From assembly GCF_004331265.1 (NCBI RefSeq), contig NZ_SJOO01000013.1, positions 49,351 through 113,350 of the forward strand: a stretch of DNA of 64,000 nucleotides. Direction: 5' to 3'. The notes below the pieces were generated by a model that was given only the letters and a program-made list of their open reading frames with translations, searched no databases and was not told the origin of the DNA. Position numbers and translations under genes: made by a program. This DNA is from Enterobacter wuhouensis. Its GTDB lineage: Bacteria; Pseudomonadota; Gammaproteobacteria; Enterobacterales; Enterobacteriaceae. Positions 24,279-31,890 of this stretch are shown here, one piece after another; positions within the stretch are counted from its first letter, which is position 1, and each line of letters opens with the position of its first letter.

Positions 24279-25249
24279 CCCCCGGAGGCGAGTCGAATGC
24301 AGTTTGTGTGACCGGCTACTTTCAAACGAGAGATAGTGCCGTCGGCATTCTCTTTGCCTTTGACCGGACCAATCACCACGCGATTCCAGCCGTTATTGGT
24401 GGTAATGCGCGAATCAAACCCTTCAAAGGCCAGCTGAGCACGTACCGTTTCGGCCTGTTCTGCACCTTTAAACGAACCGCACTGGACCATCCAGCGGCGC
24501 TCGTCTTTCTTCTCAGCCGTTTGCTTCGGCGCTTCGGTCTCTTTGGTGACCGGCGCGGCCTGCTGCGTTTTCGGCTGCTGCGCGGTGGTGTGCGCTGGGG
24601 TCTGGAGCAGATCCTGATACGGCTGTGACGTTTGCTTTTGCGGCTGCGATTTTGGCTGCTGAACAGGCTGAGATTGCACCGTGCGCACCTGCTGCTGTGG
24701 CTGTGCTTTCGGCTGCTGTACCGGCTGAGTTTGCGTCCACTGCTGCTGTTGCTGCTGCTGAATTTGCGCCTGGCGCTGACGCTGCAGCTGCAGCGTTTGC
24801 TGACGCTGCGCCGGCGTTTGTTCGTTCCACGGCACTTCATTCAGCTGCGTAGGCTGCTGACGCATATCGGCCTGCATCTGTGCCAGAAGCTGGCGCTGTT
24901 CGTCCGTCAGCTGATCGGCATTTTTCACTTCGCCACCGGCTGAAGGCTCGGTAGGCGCACGCACGCCAGGCTGGCGGCTTTCCAGCTCTTTAATATAGCG
25001 CCAGCGTTCTTCAGGCTTCGGCGGCAGGCCATTACCGGCCACCTTATTGCCCTGAAGGGCCTCAGACTCTTCTTTTTTATGGTGCGTAATAAAGTACAGG
25101 CCGCCAATAAAGGCCACCAGTACAGCCGCAGCAATAGCGACCATTGCTGGCGAGACGGCAGGCAGGTTGCGTTGCTTGCTTTTTGAACTGCTCTTTTTGC
25201 GTCGCGAAGGTGCCGGCTGGCCGCGACGTACATAATCTCGTTGTGCCAC
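24275..25249 (-). CDS. ftsN: Essential cell-division protein FtsN
   Basis: Late divisome protein that triggers septal peptidoglycan synthesis. The N-terminal cytoplasmic tail (1-32) is basic, with MAQRDYVRRGQPAPSRRKK, and contacts FtsA. One membrane helix spans about 35-55. The periplasmic part has the essential helical region around 75-125, then a long Gln-rich linker (about 130-230), then a SPOR domain (250-321, RRWMVQCGSFKGAEQAETVR) that binds denuded glycan and holds two Cys. It has 324 residues against about 319 in E. coli. The difference is in the linker, where QPVQQPKAQPQQQ recurs as QPVQQPKSQPQKQ. Confidence 0.96.
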   Translation of the reverse strand: MAQRDYVRRGQPAPSRRKKSSSKSKQRNLPAVSPAMVAIAAAVLVAFIGGLYFITHHKKEESEALQGNKVAGNGLPPKPEERWRYIKELESRQPGVRAPTEPSAGGEVKNADQLTDEQRQLLAQMQADMRQQPTQLNEVPWNEQTPAQRQQTLQLQRQRQAQIQQQQQQQWTQTQPVQQPKAQPQQQVRTVQSQPVQQPKSQPQKQTSQPYQDLLQTPAHTTAQQPKTQQAAPVTKETEAPKQTAEKKDERRWMVQCGSFKGAEQAETVRAQLAFEGFDSRITTNNGWNRVVIGPVKGKENADGTISRLKVAGHTNCIRLASGG

Positions 25250-25342
25250 TATCGTTTCGCTGTCTTTATTCGTTCGTCAGTCCGCCATGTTACTTAAGCG
25301 GCGGGGCTTTGACCAGATAAGGGTGTCCTAAAGGCATTTACT

Positions 25343-26368
25343 TTAAGTCAATGCCTGGGTAGAGCCGCGAATAATCAGTTCGCAGTCCAGCAGCCGCGAG
25401 CCGCTGCTAACTGTTTGACCGTGCAGTTGATCCAGCAGAAGCAGCATGGCTTCACGGCCAATCTGGTAACGCGGTTGGGCAACGGTGGTGAGCGGCGGAT
25501 CGCAAAATTCTGAAAGCGAAATATTATCGAACCCGATAATCGACAGGTCTTTTGGCACGCGCAAACCCCGGCGTTTAGCATGGGAGAGCGCGCCCAGCGC
25601 CATCACGTCGCTATGGCAGAACACGGCCGTCGGCGGTTCAGGCAACGCCAGCAGCTTCTCGAGCGCTTGACCACCCGCTTCAAAGGTAAAGTCACCGCGC
25701 GCAATGTAGTGTGGATCGACGATGGCACCGGTGCGGCGCAGCGCCTGAACGTAGCCCTGCAGACGGTAGTGGCAGAGCGGCATCTCTTCCGGCCCGGCGA
25801 TACAGCCAATGCGTTTATGCCCCAGCTCCTGGAGGTAATTCACGGCATTAAAGGCCGCCGTCAGGTTATCGATATGAACCGTCGGCAGCTCCAGTTCCGG
25901 CGCGAACTCGTTGGCCATCACCATCGGCGGCAAATTGCGCTGTTCTTCGATGCTGGCATCAAACGGCAGGCGGGAGCCAAGCAGCAGCATACCGTCAATC
26001 TGCTTGGTGATAATGAGGTCGATGAAGGTTTTTTCCTGCTGATTCTGGTGGGCGCAGTCGCCAATCAGCACCAGGTAGCCTTGCTCCGCAGCCGTCACTT
26101 CGATGCCGCGGATAATCTCGCTGAAGAAGGGATCGCAGATGTCCGGCACAATCACCAGGATAGTGCGCGACTCGTTGCGCTTCACGTTACGCCCCATCGC
26201 CTGCGGGAAATAGCCCACTTCCAGCGCAGCCTGTTCAACCCGGTTGCGGGTTGCCTGAGAGACTTTATCCGGGTTCATTAATGCGCGGGACACGGTTGCT
26301 GTAGAGACTTGTGCTTTCTCAGCAACGTCTTTCATGGTCGCCGTGGCAACCTCTTTCCTGGACTTCAA
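25343..26368 (-). CDS. cytR: LacI-family repressor of nucleoside metabolism
   Basis: Represses nucleoside uptake and catabolism genes together with CRP; cytidine relieves it. The helix-turn-helix is at the N terminus (MKDVAEKAQVSTATVSRALM), followed by the hinge and a periplasmic-binding-protein-like core with VPDICDPFFSEIIRGIEV. The first ATG in frame either truncates the head or lies far upstream. A TTG preceded by GAGGAGAAGACG gives exactly 341 residues, the E. coli length, so I prefer it. It is downstream of priA on the same strand with a 119-base gap. Confidence 0.93.
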   Translation of the reverse strand: MKSRKEVATATMKDVAEKAQVSTATVSRALMNPDKVSQATRNRVEQAALEVGYFPQAMGRNVKRNESRTILVIVPDICDPFFSEIIRGIEVTAAEQGYLVLIGDCAHQNQQEKTFIDLIITKQIDGMLLLGSRLPFDASIEEQRNLPPMVMANEFAPELELPTVHIDNLTAAFNAVNYLQELGHKRIGCIAGPEEMPLCHYRLQGYVQALRRTGAIVDPHYIARGDFTFEAGGQALEKLLALPEPPTAVFCHSDVMALGALSHAKRRGLRVPKDLSIIGFDNISLSEFCDPPLTTVAQPRYQIGREAMLLLLDQLHGQTVSSGSRLLDCELIIRGSTQALT

Positions 26369-26487
26369 CGTCTTCTCCTCGCCTGAACACCGAACTTCTG
26401 ACGATCCCATTTTTACAGATAGTTAATGGAATCGGTTACAGAATTTTCATAAAAAGTGTGAGGAGCGTTAAATTTTTCGATCCGTAT

Positions 26488-28683
26488 TCAGCCTTCAATC
26501 GGATCGACGTCAAGAACCCACTTCACTTTACGCGCTTCTGGCAGGGTATTGATGAGCGCCAGCGTGCCGCTGACGATGTGTTGTAAGCGTATGCGCGAAG
26601 GGTGCTGGAGCAAAAGCTGCCAGCGGAAGCGCCCGCCGCGTTTCGGGGCAAGCGCCGGAACCGGGCCCAATATCCACAGCTGATTATCCACCAGCGGGCT
26701 GGCCTGCAGGAGATTTCTTAGCTGCTGCAGGAAAAGCGGCGCCTGCTGGTTGTTATGATCTTCCGCGCGGATGATGACGTGGCTTGTCCACGGCGGCAGC
26801 TGCATGGTCTGGCGTTCGGCCAGCGCCTGCTCGGCAAAGGCGTCATAGCCTTTATGCAGCAAGGTTTGCAGCAGCGGATGATCCGGATGGTGCGTTTGCA
26901 GTACCACTTCGCCCTGCTTGCCCGCGCGTCCGGCACGCCCAGCCACCTGCGTATAAAGCTGTGCGAAGCGCTCGGCTGAGCGGAAATCCGCAGAGAACAG
27001 CGCGCCGTCAACGTCCAGCAGGGCGACCAGCGTGACGTCCGGGAAGTGATGCCCTTTGGCCAGCATCTGGGTGCCAATCAGGATGCGTGCGCCACCGCGA
27101 TGGACTTCCGCCAGCTGCTGTTCCAGCGCGCCTTTACGGCTGGTGGTGTCCCGGTCAATTCGGGAAATCGGCACGTCAGGGAAGAAGGGGCCAAGCGCCT
27201 GTTCCAGCTGTTCCGTACCCAGACCGACCGGCACGATATGCGTTGAGCCGCACGACGGGCACTGGCGCGGCACCGGGCGCTGGCTGTCGCAGTGGTGGCA
27301 GCGCAAATGCCGCTGGGCCTGATGAAATGTGTAGTAATGATCGCAGCGGGGGCATTCCGCAATCCAGCCGCAGTCGTGGCACAGCAGGGCGGGTGCGAAT
27401 CCGCGCCGGTTCAGGAACAGAATCACCTGGTTGCCCGCCTGCAGGTGCTGGCGCATACGGGTAATCAATGCCGGCGCAAGCCCGGCCTGCACCTGCTGGC
27501 CTTTGAGATCCAGCACGTGCTGAATGGCCGGGCGCGCGTTCCCCGCGCGGCGCGTCAGGCGCAGCATGTGGTATTTACGCTGGCGAACGTTGTGCAGCGT
27601 TTCAAGGGCGGGCGTTGCGGAGCCGAGAATGATGGGTATTTGTTCGCTGTGGGCGCGATACACCGCCAGATCGCGGGCGTGATAGCGCCAGCCTTCCTGC
27701 TGTTTATAGGAGCTGTCGTGTTCTTCGTCGATCACGATAACGCCAAGATTTTTAAACGGCGTAAACAGCGACGAGCGGGTGCCGATCACAATCGCCGCTT
27801 CGCCGTTTTTGGCTTTCAGCCATGCGCTGAGGCGTTCGCTGTCGTTTAGCCCGGAGTGCAGCACCTCAACGGGCGCGTTAAAGCGTTCGCGGAAGCGGGC
27901 GATGGTCTGCGGCGTCAGGCCAATTTCCGGCACCATCACCAGCGCCTGTTTGCCCTGAGCGAGCACGTTTTCCAGCACGCTCAGGTAGACTTCAGTTTTA
28001 CCCGAGCCAGTGACGCCCGCCAGCAGCCAGGCGGAAAAATGGTCCGAGGCGCTGTGAATCGCGCCCACGGCGGTGGCCTGCTCGGTGTTCAGGCGCAGGC
28101 GATCGCCGGAGACGGAGAAGTCGTCGCGCCAGTCGTGAAGGGCGGGCGCTTCGCTTGCCAGTTCGCTCAACCCTTTCTTTCTTAATGCCTGTAGCGCGGC
28201 TTCGCTCACCTCAAGCTCGTCGACCTGATGCCGCCAGATTTTCCCTTGACGCAGTGCCGCGAGCGCCTGCTGCTGTTTCTGAGAACGCTTCAGGCTGTTG
28301 ATATCCACGGCCTGGCCCTGCTCGGTGGCAAACCAGTACCACATTGGCGCATGGCTTGCGCTCTTGCCCTGACGCAGCATGATCGGCAGGGCGTGGAACA
28401 GGACGTCGCCAATGGGGTGGTGATAATAATCCGCCGCCCACAGCAGCAGTCGGCAGGTGCTGGTGGAGTAAACCGGCTCGCTGTCCAGTACCTCAACAAC
28501 CGATTTCAACTCATTGAGCGGCAGCTCGCTTTTCTCGCTGACGGAAACCACGATCCCCACGCGCTGCTGTTTGCCAAACGGCACGGTCACGCGGCAGCCC
28601 GCTTTGGCGCTCATGCTGTCGGGCAGCAGATAGTCAAAGGTGCGGGGGAGCGGAACGGGCAGGGCAACGTGAGCGACGGGCAT
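26488..28683 (-). CDS. priA: Primosomal helicase PriA (DNA replication restart)
   Basis: Recognises stalled forks and D-loops and reloads DnaB. The N-terminal 3'-end-binding domain starts MPVAHVALPVPLPRTFDYLL. The superfamily 2 helicase core has Walker A AGVTGSGKTEVYLS, the DEEH box IVIDEEHDSSYK and GSATPALET. The zinc region carries eight Cys in CHDCGWIAECPRCDHYY and nearby CHHCDSQ and CPSCG. The chosen ATG gives 731 residues (E. coli 732) and avoids a 24-codon extension. Divergent from rpmE. Confidence 0.97.
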   Translation of the reverse strand: MPVAHVALPVPLPRTFDYLLPDSMSAKAGCRVTVPFGKQQRVGIVVSVSEKSELPLNELKSVVEVLDSEPVYSTSTCRLLLWAADYYHHPIGDVLFHALPIMLRQGKSASHAPMWYWFATEQGQAVDINSLKRSQKQQQALAALRQGKIWRHQVDELEVSEAALQALRKKGLSELASEAPALHDWRDDFSVSGDRLRLNTEQATAVGAIHSASDHFSAWLLAGVTGSGKTEVYLSVLENVLAQGKQALVMVPEIGLTPQTIARFRERFNAPVEVLHSGLNDSERLSAWLKAKNGEAAIVIGTRSSLFTPFKNLGVIVIDEEHDSSYKQQEGWRYHARDLAVYRAHSEQIPIILGSATPALETLHNVRQRKYHMLRLTRRAGNARPAIQHVLDLKGQQVQAGLAPALITRMRQHLQAGNQVILFLNRRGFAPALLCHDCGWIAECPRCDHYYTFHQAQRHLRCHHCDSQRPVPRQCPSCGSTHIVPVGLGTEQLEQALGPFFPDVPISRIDRDTTSRKGALEQQLAEVHRGGARILIGTQMLAKGHHFPDVTLVALLDVDGALFSADFRSAERFAQLYTQVAGRAGRAGKQGEVVLQTHHPDHPLLQTLLHKGYDAFAEQALAERQTMQLPPWTSHVIIRAEDHNNQQAPLFLQQLRNLLQASPLVDNQLWILGPVPALAPKRGGRFRWQLLLQHPSRIRLQHIVSGTLALINTLPEARKVKWVLDVDPIEG

Positions 28684-28882
28684 CGAATCTTCCTGACTTG
28701 AAAGTGGCGCGTTAGTATACACATTAGTGAAAGCGGCGTGCGGATCAGTTTGCATACGCTGGTCAAATTCTGTATGATTCGCCGCCTTTGGTGTATATTA
28801 CGCCAGAGAAATTACATTCAACATCGCGTGGTGTCTGGCGTTAGGGCTGGAAGAGCGACGCGGCCTTAACTGAGGTTCTCCC

Positions 28883-29095
28883 ATGAAAAAAGATATTCAC
28901 CCGAAATACGAAATGATTACTGCAAACTGCTCTTGCGGTAACTCTATCCAGATCCGCTCCACCGTGGGTCACGATCTGAACCTGGACGTGTGCGGCAAAT
29001 GCCACCCGTTCTACACTGGTAAGCAGCGTGATGTTGCAACCGGTGGCCGTGTTGACCGCTTCAACAAGCGTTTCAGCATCCCGGGCGCTAAATAA
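28883..29095 (+). CDS. rpmE: 50S ribosomal protein L31 (zinc-binding form)
   Basis: Joins the 50S and 30S heads of the ribosome. The 70 residues carry the zinc set Cys16 and Cys18 (NCSCGN) with Cys37 and Cys40 (VCGKCH). This is therefore the primary, zinc-containing paralogue, which cells swap for YkgM when zinc is short. GAGGTTCTCCC precedes the ATG. A strong terminator follows. Confidence 0.97.
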   Translation: MKKDIHPKYEMITANCSCGNSIQIRSTVGHDLNLDVCGKCHPFYTGKQRDVATGGRVDRFNKRFSIPGAK

Positions 29096-29106
29096 GCATC
29101 CAGAAG

Positions 29107-29130
29107 AAACCGCCTTCGGGCGGTTTTTTT
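29107..29130 (+). terminator. Intrinsic terminator of rpmE
   Basis: ACCGCC-TTCG-GGCGGT with a stable tetraloop, then seven T. Confidence 0.92.
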
Positions 29131-29410
29131 GTGCCTGTAATATCCCTCCTGAATAAATCCTTATATTATATTTGCTTCTCAAATAATTAATAACGCGCGG
29201 CCGCTTTTAATATATTTGTCTGGTGTATTCTTTAACGGATAGTGAACTGCATCTTCATTTTCTTGAGTTCTTTGCCACAATTATTCTTTGTGTGTCAAAA
29301 AATAAAAGGTTTCCCTCAATTTGTAAAATTACACTTCGCTCGACATCAATTCTTATTTGCCATTTCAAACATAATGGCTTTCAGGGCGTGTTAACTTCGA
29401 GGGAAATGTT
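29131..29410. promoter_or_regulatory. AT-rich upstream region of the porin gene
   Basis: About 280 bases, clearly richer in A+T than the rest of the window (for example TTATATTATATTTGCTTCTC and TTTTAATATATTTGTC). It carries a 20-base palindrome, GCCATT-N8-AATGGC, at 29359-29378, 33 bases before the porin ATG, and several TATAAT-like sequences. AT-rich DNA of this kind is a typical H-NS target. A 63-codon frame here with a GTG start has no ribosome site and was not called. Confidence 0.55.
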
Positions 29411-30091
29411 ATGAAATTGAAGCAACTCTTATTTGTGCTGCCATTAATCTCCTGCGCGGCGCAGGCGGGGTATGTGGATTACCGACACGAGTATTACGAC
29501 GACGGGCGTAACTACGACCGTGTGTACATGTCGCACCGCTTTGGCACCGGCTTTGGCGTTGCCGTCGAGGCGGTATCGCGTTCCGATAATAAGCAGTCAA
29601 ACGACGCGCTTAATAATATGGAAAGTAACAGCAACGAATATACCGCCAGCTACCAGTTCACCTGGCAAGGATTTATCTGGCAGCCGGGCGTCGCCGTTGA
29701 AATGGGCGACGATATGGCTATCTACAAGCCTTATTTACGCGTGCAGTATAATATTAACGACAGCTGGTGGACGGCGTTCCGCTATCGTACGGAATACACC
29801 CGCCGCAATGCGGACGGTAAAGATGACCGTATGGTTTATCGTCCGGAAATGTGGCTGGGATATAATATTGATAACTGGATGTTCGAGCTAAACGGTATTT
29901 ATAAATTTGCCGACAACGAAGATTTGTACAACAACAAAAAAGAAGATTACGAATATAACTTCCGCGTGGCGTATAACATCGACTCGTGGATACCGTTTGT
30001 GGAGGTAGGTAACGTCTCCTCCGGCTATAACACCGCCACCAGCGACGATCGCCAGACGCGCCTGCGCGTTGGCTTAGGCTATAACTTCTGA
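29411..30091 (+). CDS. KdgM-family outer-membrane porin
   Basis: Small beta-barrel porin of the oligogalacturonate/sialate channel family (KdgM, NanC, OmpL), which pass acidic oligosaccharides. A signal peptide is clear (MKLKQLLFVLPLISCAAQAG). The mature part starts YVDYRHEYYDDGRNYDRVYM, the family hallmark, and is made of amphipathic strands such as PYLRVQYNINDSWWTAFRYR. It ends LRVGLGYNF with the C-terminal Phe used by the BAM machine. The 226 residues fit a 12-strand barrel. GAGGGAAATGTT precedes the ATG. It lies where K-12 has yiiX. The substrate is not deducible from the sequence. Confidence 0.85.
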   Translation: MKLKQLLFVLPLISCAAQAGYVDYRHEYYDDGRNYDRVYMSHRFGTGFGVAVEAVSRSDNKQSNDALNNMESNSNEYTASYQFTWQGFIWQPGVAVEMGDDMAIYKPYLRVQYNINDSWWTAFRYRTEYTRRNADGKDDRMVYRPEMWLGYNIDNWMFELNGIYKFADNEDLYNNKKEDYEYNFRVAYNIDSWIPFVEVGNVSSGYNTATSDDRQTRLRVGLGYNF

Positions 30092-30097
30092 GAAACC

Positions 30098-30123
30098 ATC
30101 CCGCTGAGCACTCTCAGCGGGAT
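30098..30123. terminator. Perfect hairpin between convergent porin gene and metJ
   Basis: ATCCCGCTGAG-CACT-CTCAGCGGGAT, an 11-pair stem without a T run on either strand. It may slow RNA decay or act as a weak terminator for both genes. Confidence 0.6.
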
Positions 30124-30133
30124 CGCACCGCAG

Positions 30134-30451
30134 TTAGTATTCCCACGTATCCGGGTCGATACCCAGTTCACGCATGATCACCTTCGCCTCTTCCGGGATT
30201 TCATCACTGCGCTCTTTGCGCAGATCTTCATCGTTCGGCAACGGTTGACCGGTAAACGCATGCAGGAACGCTTCGCACAGCAGTTCACTGTTGGTCGCAT
30301 GACGCAGGTTGTTCACCTGACGACGCGTACGTTCATCGGTGAGGATCTTCAACACCTTCAGAGGAATGGAAACCGTAATTTTCTTTACTTGTTCACTCTT
30401 CTTACCGTGCTCAGCGTATGGGCTGATATATTCGCCGCTCCATTCAGCCAT
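30134..30451 (-). CDS. metJ: Methionine regulon repressor MetJ
   Basis: Ribbon-helix-helix repressor that uses S-adenosylmethionine as co-repressor and binds tandem eight-base met boxes. The 105 residues include the DNA-contacting strand KKITVSIPLKVLKILTDERT and the co-repressor helix LRHATNSELLCEAFLHAFTG. Length and sequence match E. coli. It is divergent from metB, with met boxes in the shared gap allowing autoregulation. Confidence 0.98.
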   Translation of the reverse strand: MAEWSGEYISPYAEHGKKSEQVKKITVSIPLKVLKILTDERTRRQVNNLRHATNSELLCEAFLHAFTGQPLPNDEDLRKERSDEIPEEAKVIMRELGIDPDTWEY

Positions 30452-30634
30452 GAGATACCTTTAATCCTCTCAGTCATTTATCTAAAGGTGCAAAACCTGT
30501 AAACGCCCGTTTTGAACCGTAATCTTGCCTAGTTTACCGTAGAGACGATACCGTGGCACGGATATTGCCGCTGCAGCGTGCACTAAAGCATATAATTTTA
30601 ACGGCTATTTGCGCATTGCTCAATCTATACGCAA

Positions 30635-30674
30635 AGAAGTTTAGATGTCCAGATGTATTGACGTCCATACTTTC
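30635..30674. promoter_or_regulatory. MetJ operator array for metJ/metB
   Basis: Successive eight-base units AGAAGTTT, AGATGTCC, AGATGTAT, TGACGTCC and ATACTTTC resemble the met box AGACGTCT. The three middle units (30643-30666) are best. They lie about 60 bases before the metB ATG. Confidence 0.8.
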
Positions 30675-30727
30675 AATGTTTACTCTGGTGCCTGACTTTT
30701 CACCTCTTTCGCCAGGAAGCCTTCACC

Positions 30728-31888
30728 ATGACGCGTAAACAGGCCACCATCGCAGTGCGTAGCGGATTGAACGATGACGAACAGTACGGCTGCGTTGTCC
30801 CGCCGATTCATCTTTCCAGTACCTACAATTTCACCGGATTTAATGAACCCCGCGCGCATGACTACTCGCGCCGTGGCAACCCAACGCGTGACGTGACCCA
30901 GCGCGCGCTGGCGGAGCTGGAAGGTGGCGCTGGCGCGGTATTAACCAATACCGGCATGTCCGCCATCCACCTGGTGACGACGGTGTTCCTGAAGCCTGGC
31001 GATCTGCTGGTTGCGCCGCACGACTGTTACGGCGGCAGCTATCGCCTGTTTGATAGCCTGGCGAAGCGCGGCTGCTATCGCGTGCTGTTTGTCGATCAAA
31101 ACGACGAGCAGGCGCTAAAACAGGCGCTGGCCGAGCAGCCGAAGCTGGTTCTGGTGGAAAGTCCAAGCAACCCTTTACTGCGCGTTGTCGACATTGCGAA
31201 AATTTGTCAGCTCGCAAGGGATGCGGGAGCGATAAGTGTAGTGGATAATACGTTCCTCAGTCCGGCCCTTCAGAACCCGTTAGCACTGGGTGCCGATCTT
31301 GTATTGCATTCATGCACTAAATATCTGAACGGCCATTCTGACGTGGTGGCAGGCGTGGTGATTGCAAAAGATCCCGACGTTGTCACCGAACTGGCATGGT
31401 GGGCCAATAACATTGGCGTCACCGCGAGCGCCTTCGACAGCTACCTGCTGCTGCGCGGCATCCGCACCCTGTCGCCACGCATGGAAGTGGCGCAGCGCAA
31501 TGCCCAGGCGATCGTCGATTTCCTGAAAACCCAGCCGCTGGTGAAGAAGCTCTATCACCCGTCGTTGCCGGAAAATCAGGGGCACGAGATTGCCGCGCGC
31601 CAGCAGAAGGGATTTGGCGCGATGTTAAGTTTTGAACTGGACGGTGACGAGCAAACGCTGCGTCGCTTCCTGAGCGGGCTGTCATTGTTTACGCTGGCGG
31701 AATCATTAGGTGGGGTTGAAAGCTTGATCTCCCACGCCGCGACCATGACGCACGCAGGTATGGCACCGGAAGCACGTGCCGCCGCCGGGATTTCCGAGAC
31801 GCTGCTGCGTATCTCGACCGGTATTGAAGATTCTGAAGATTTAATTGCCGATCTGGAAAATGGCTTCCGGGTCGCAGCCAAGGGGTAA
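30728..31888 (+). CDS. metB: Cystathionine gamma-synthase
   Basis: PLP enzyme joining O-succinylhomoserine and cysteine to cystathionine in methionine synthesis. The Cys/Met-metabolism fold is visible: LSSTYNFTGF, SRRGNPTRDVTQRALAELEG, and the PLP-lysine segment HSCTKYLNGHSDVVAG. C-terminal substrate motifs are SLGGVESLISHAATMTHA. The 386 residues match E. coli. It is the first gene of metBL under the MetJ array; metL begins two bases after its stop. Confidence 0.98.
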   Translation: MTRKQATIAVRSGLNDDEQYGCVVPPIHLSSTYNFTGFNEPRAHDYSRRGNPTRDVTQRALAELEGGAGAVLTNTGMSAIHLVTTVFLKPGDLLVAPHDCYGGSYRLFDSLAKRGCYRVLFVDQNDEQALKQALAEQPKLVLVESPSNPLLRVVDIAKICQLARDAGAISVVDNTFLSPALQNPLALGADLVLHSCTKYLNGHSDVVAGVVIAKDPDVVTELAWWANNIGVTASAFDSYLLLRGIRTLSPRMEVAQRNAQAIVDFLKTQPLVKKLYHPSLPENQGHEIAARQQKGFGAMLSFELDGDEQTLRRFLSGLSLFTLAESLGGVESLISHAATMTHAGMAPEARAAAGISETLLRISTGIEDSEDLIADLENGFRVAAKG

Positions 31889-31890
31889 TC

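Noticed and set aside
29223..29414. 63-codon frame upstream of the porin gene
   Set aside because: GTG start without a ribosome site in AT-rich regulatory DNA, and it overlaps the porin start.
30553..30738. 61-codon frame across the metB leader
   Set aside because: Covers the MetJ operators and the metB ribosome site, with no credible start; MetJ control explains the region.
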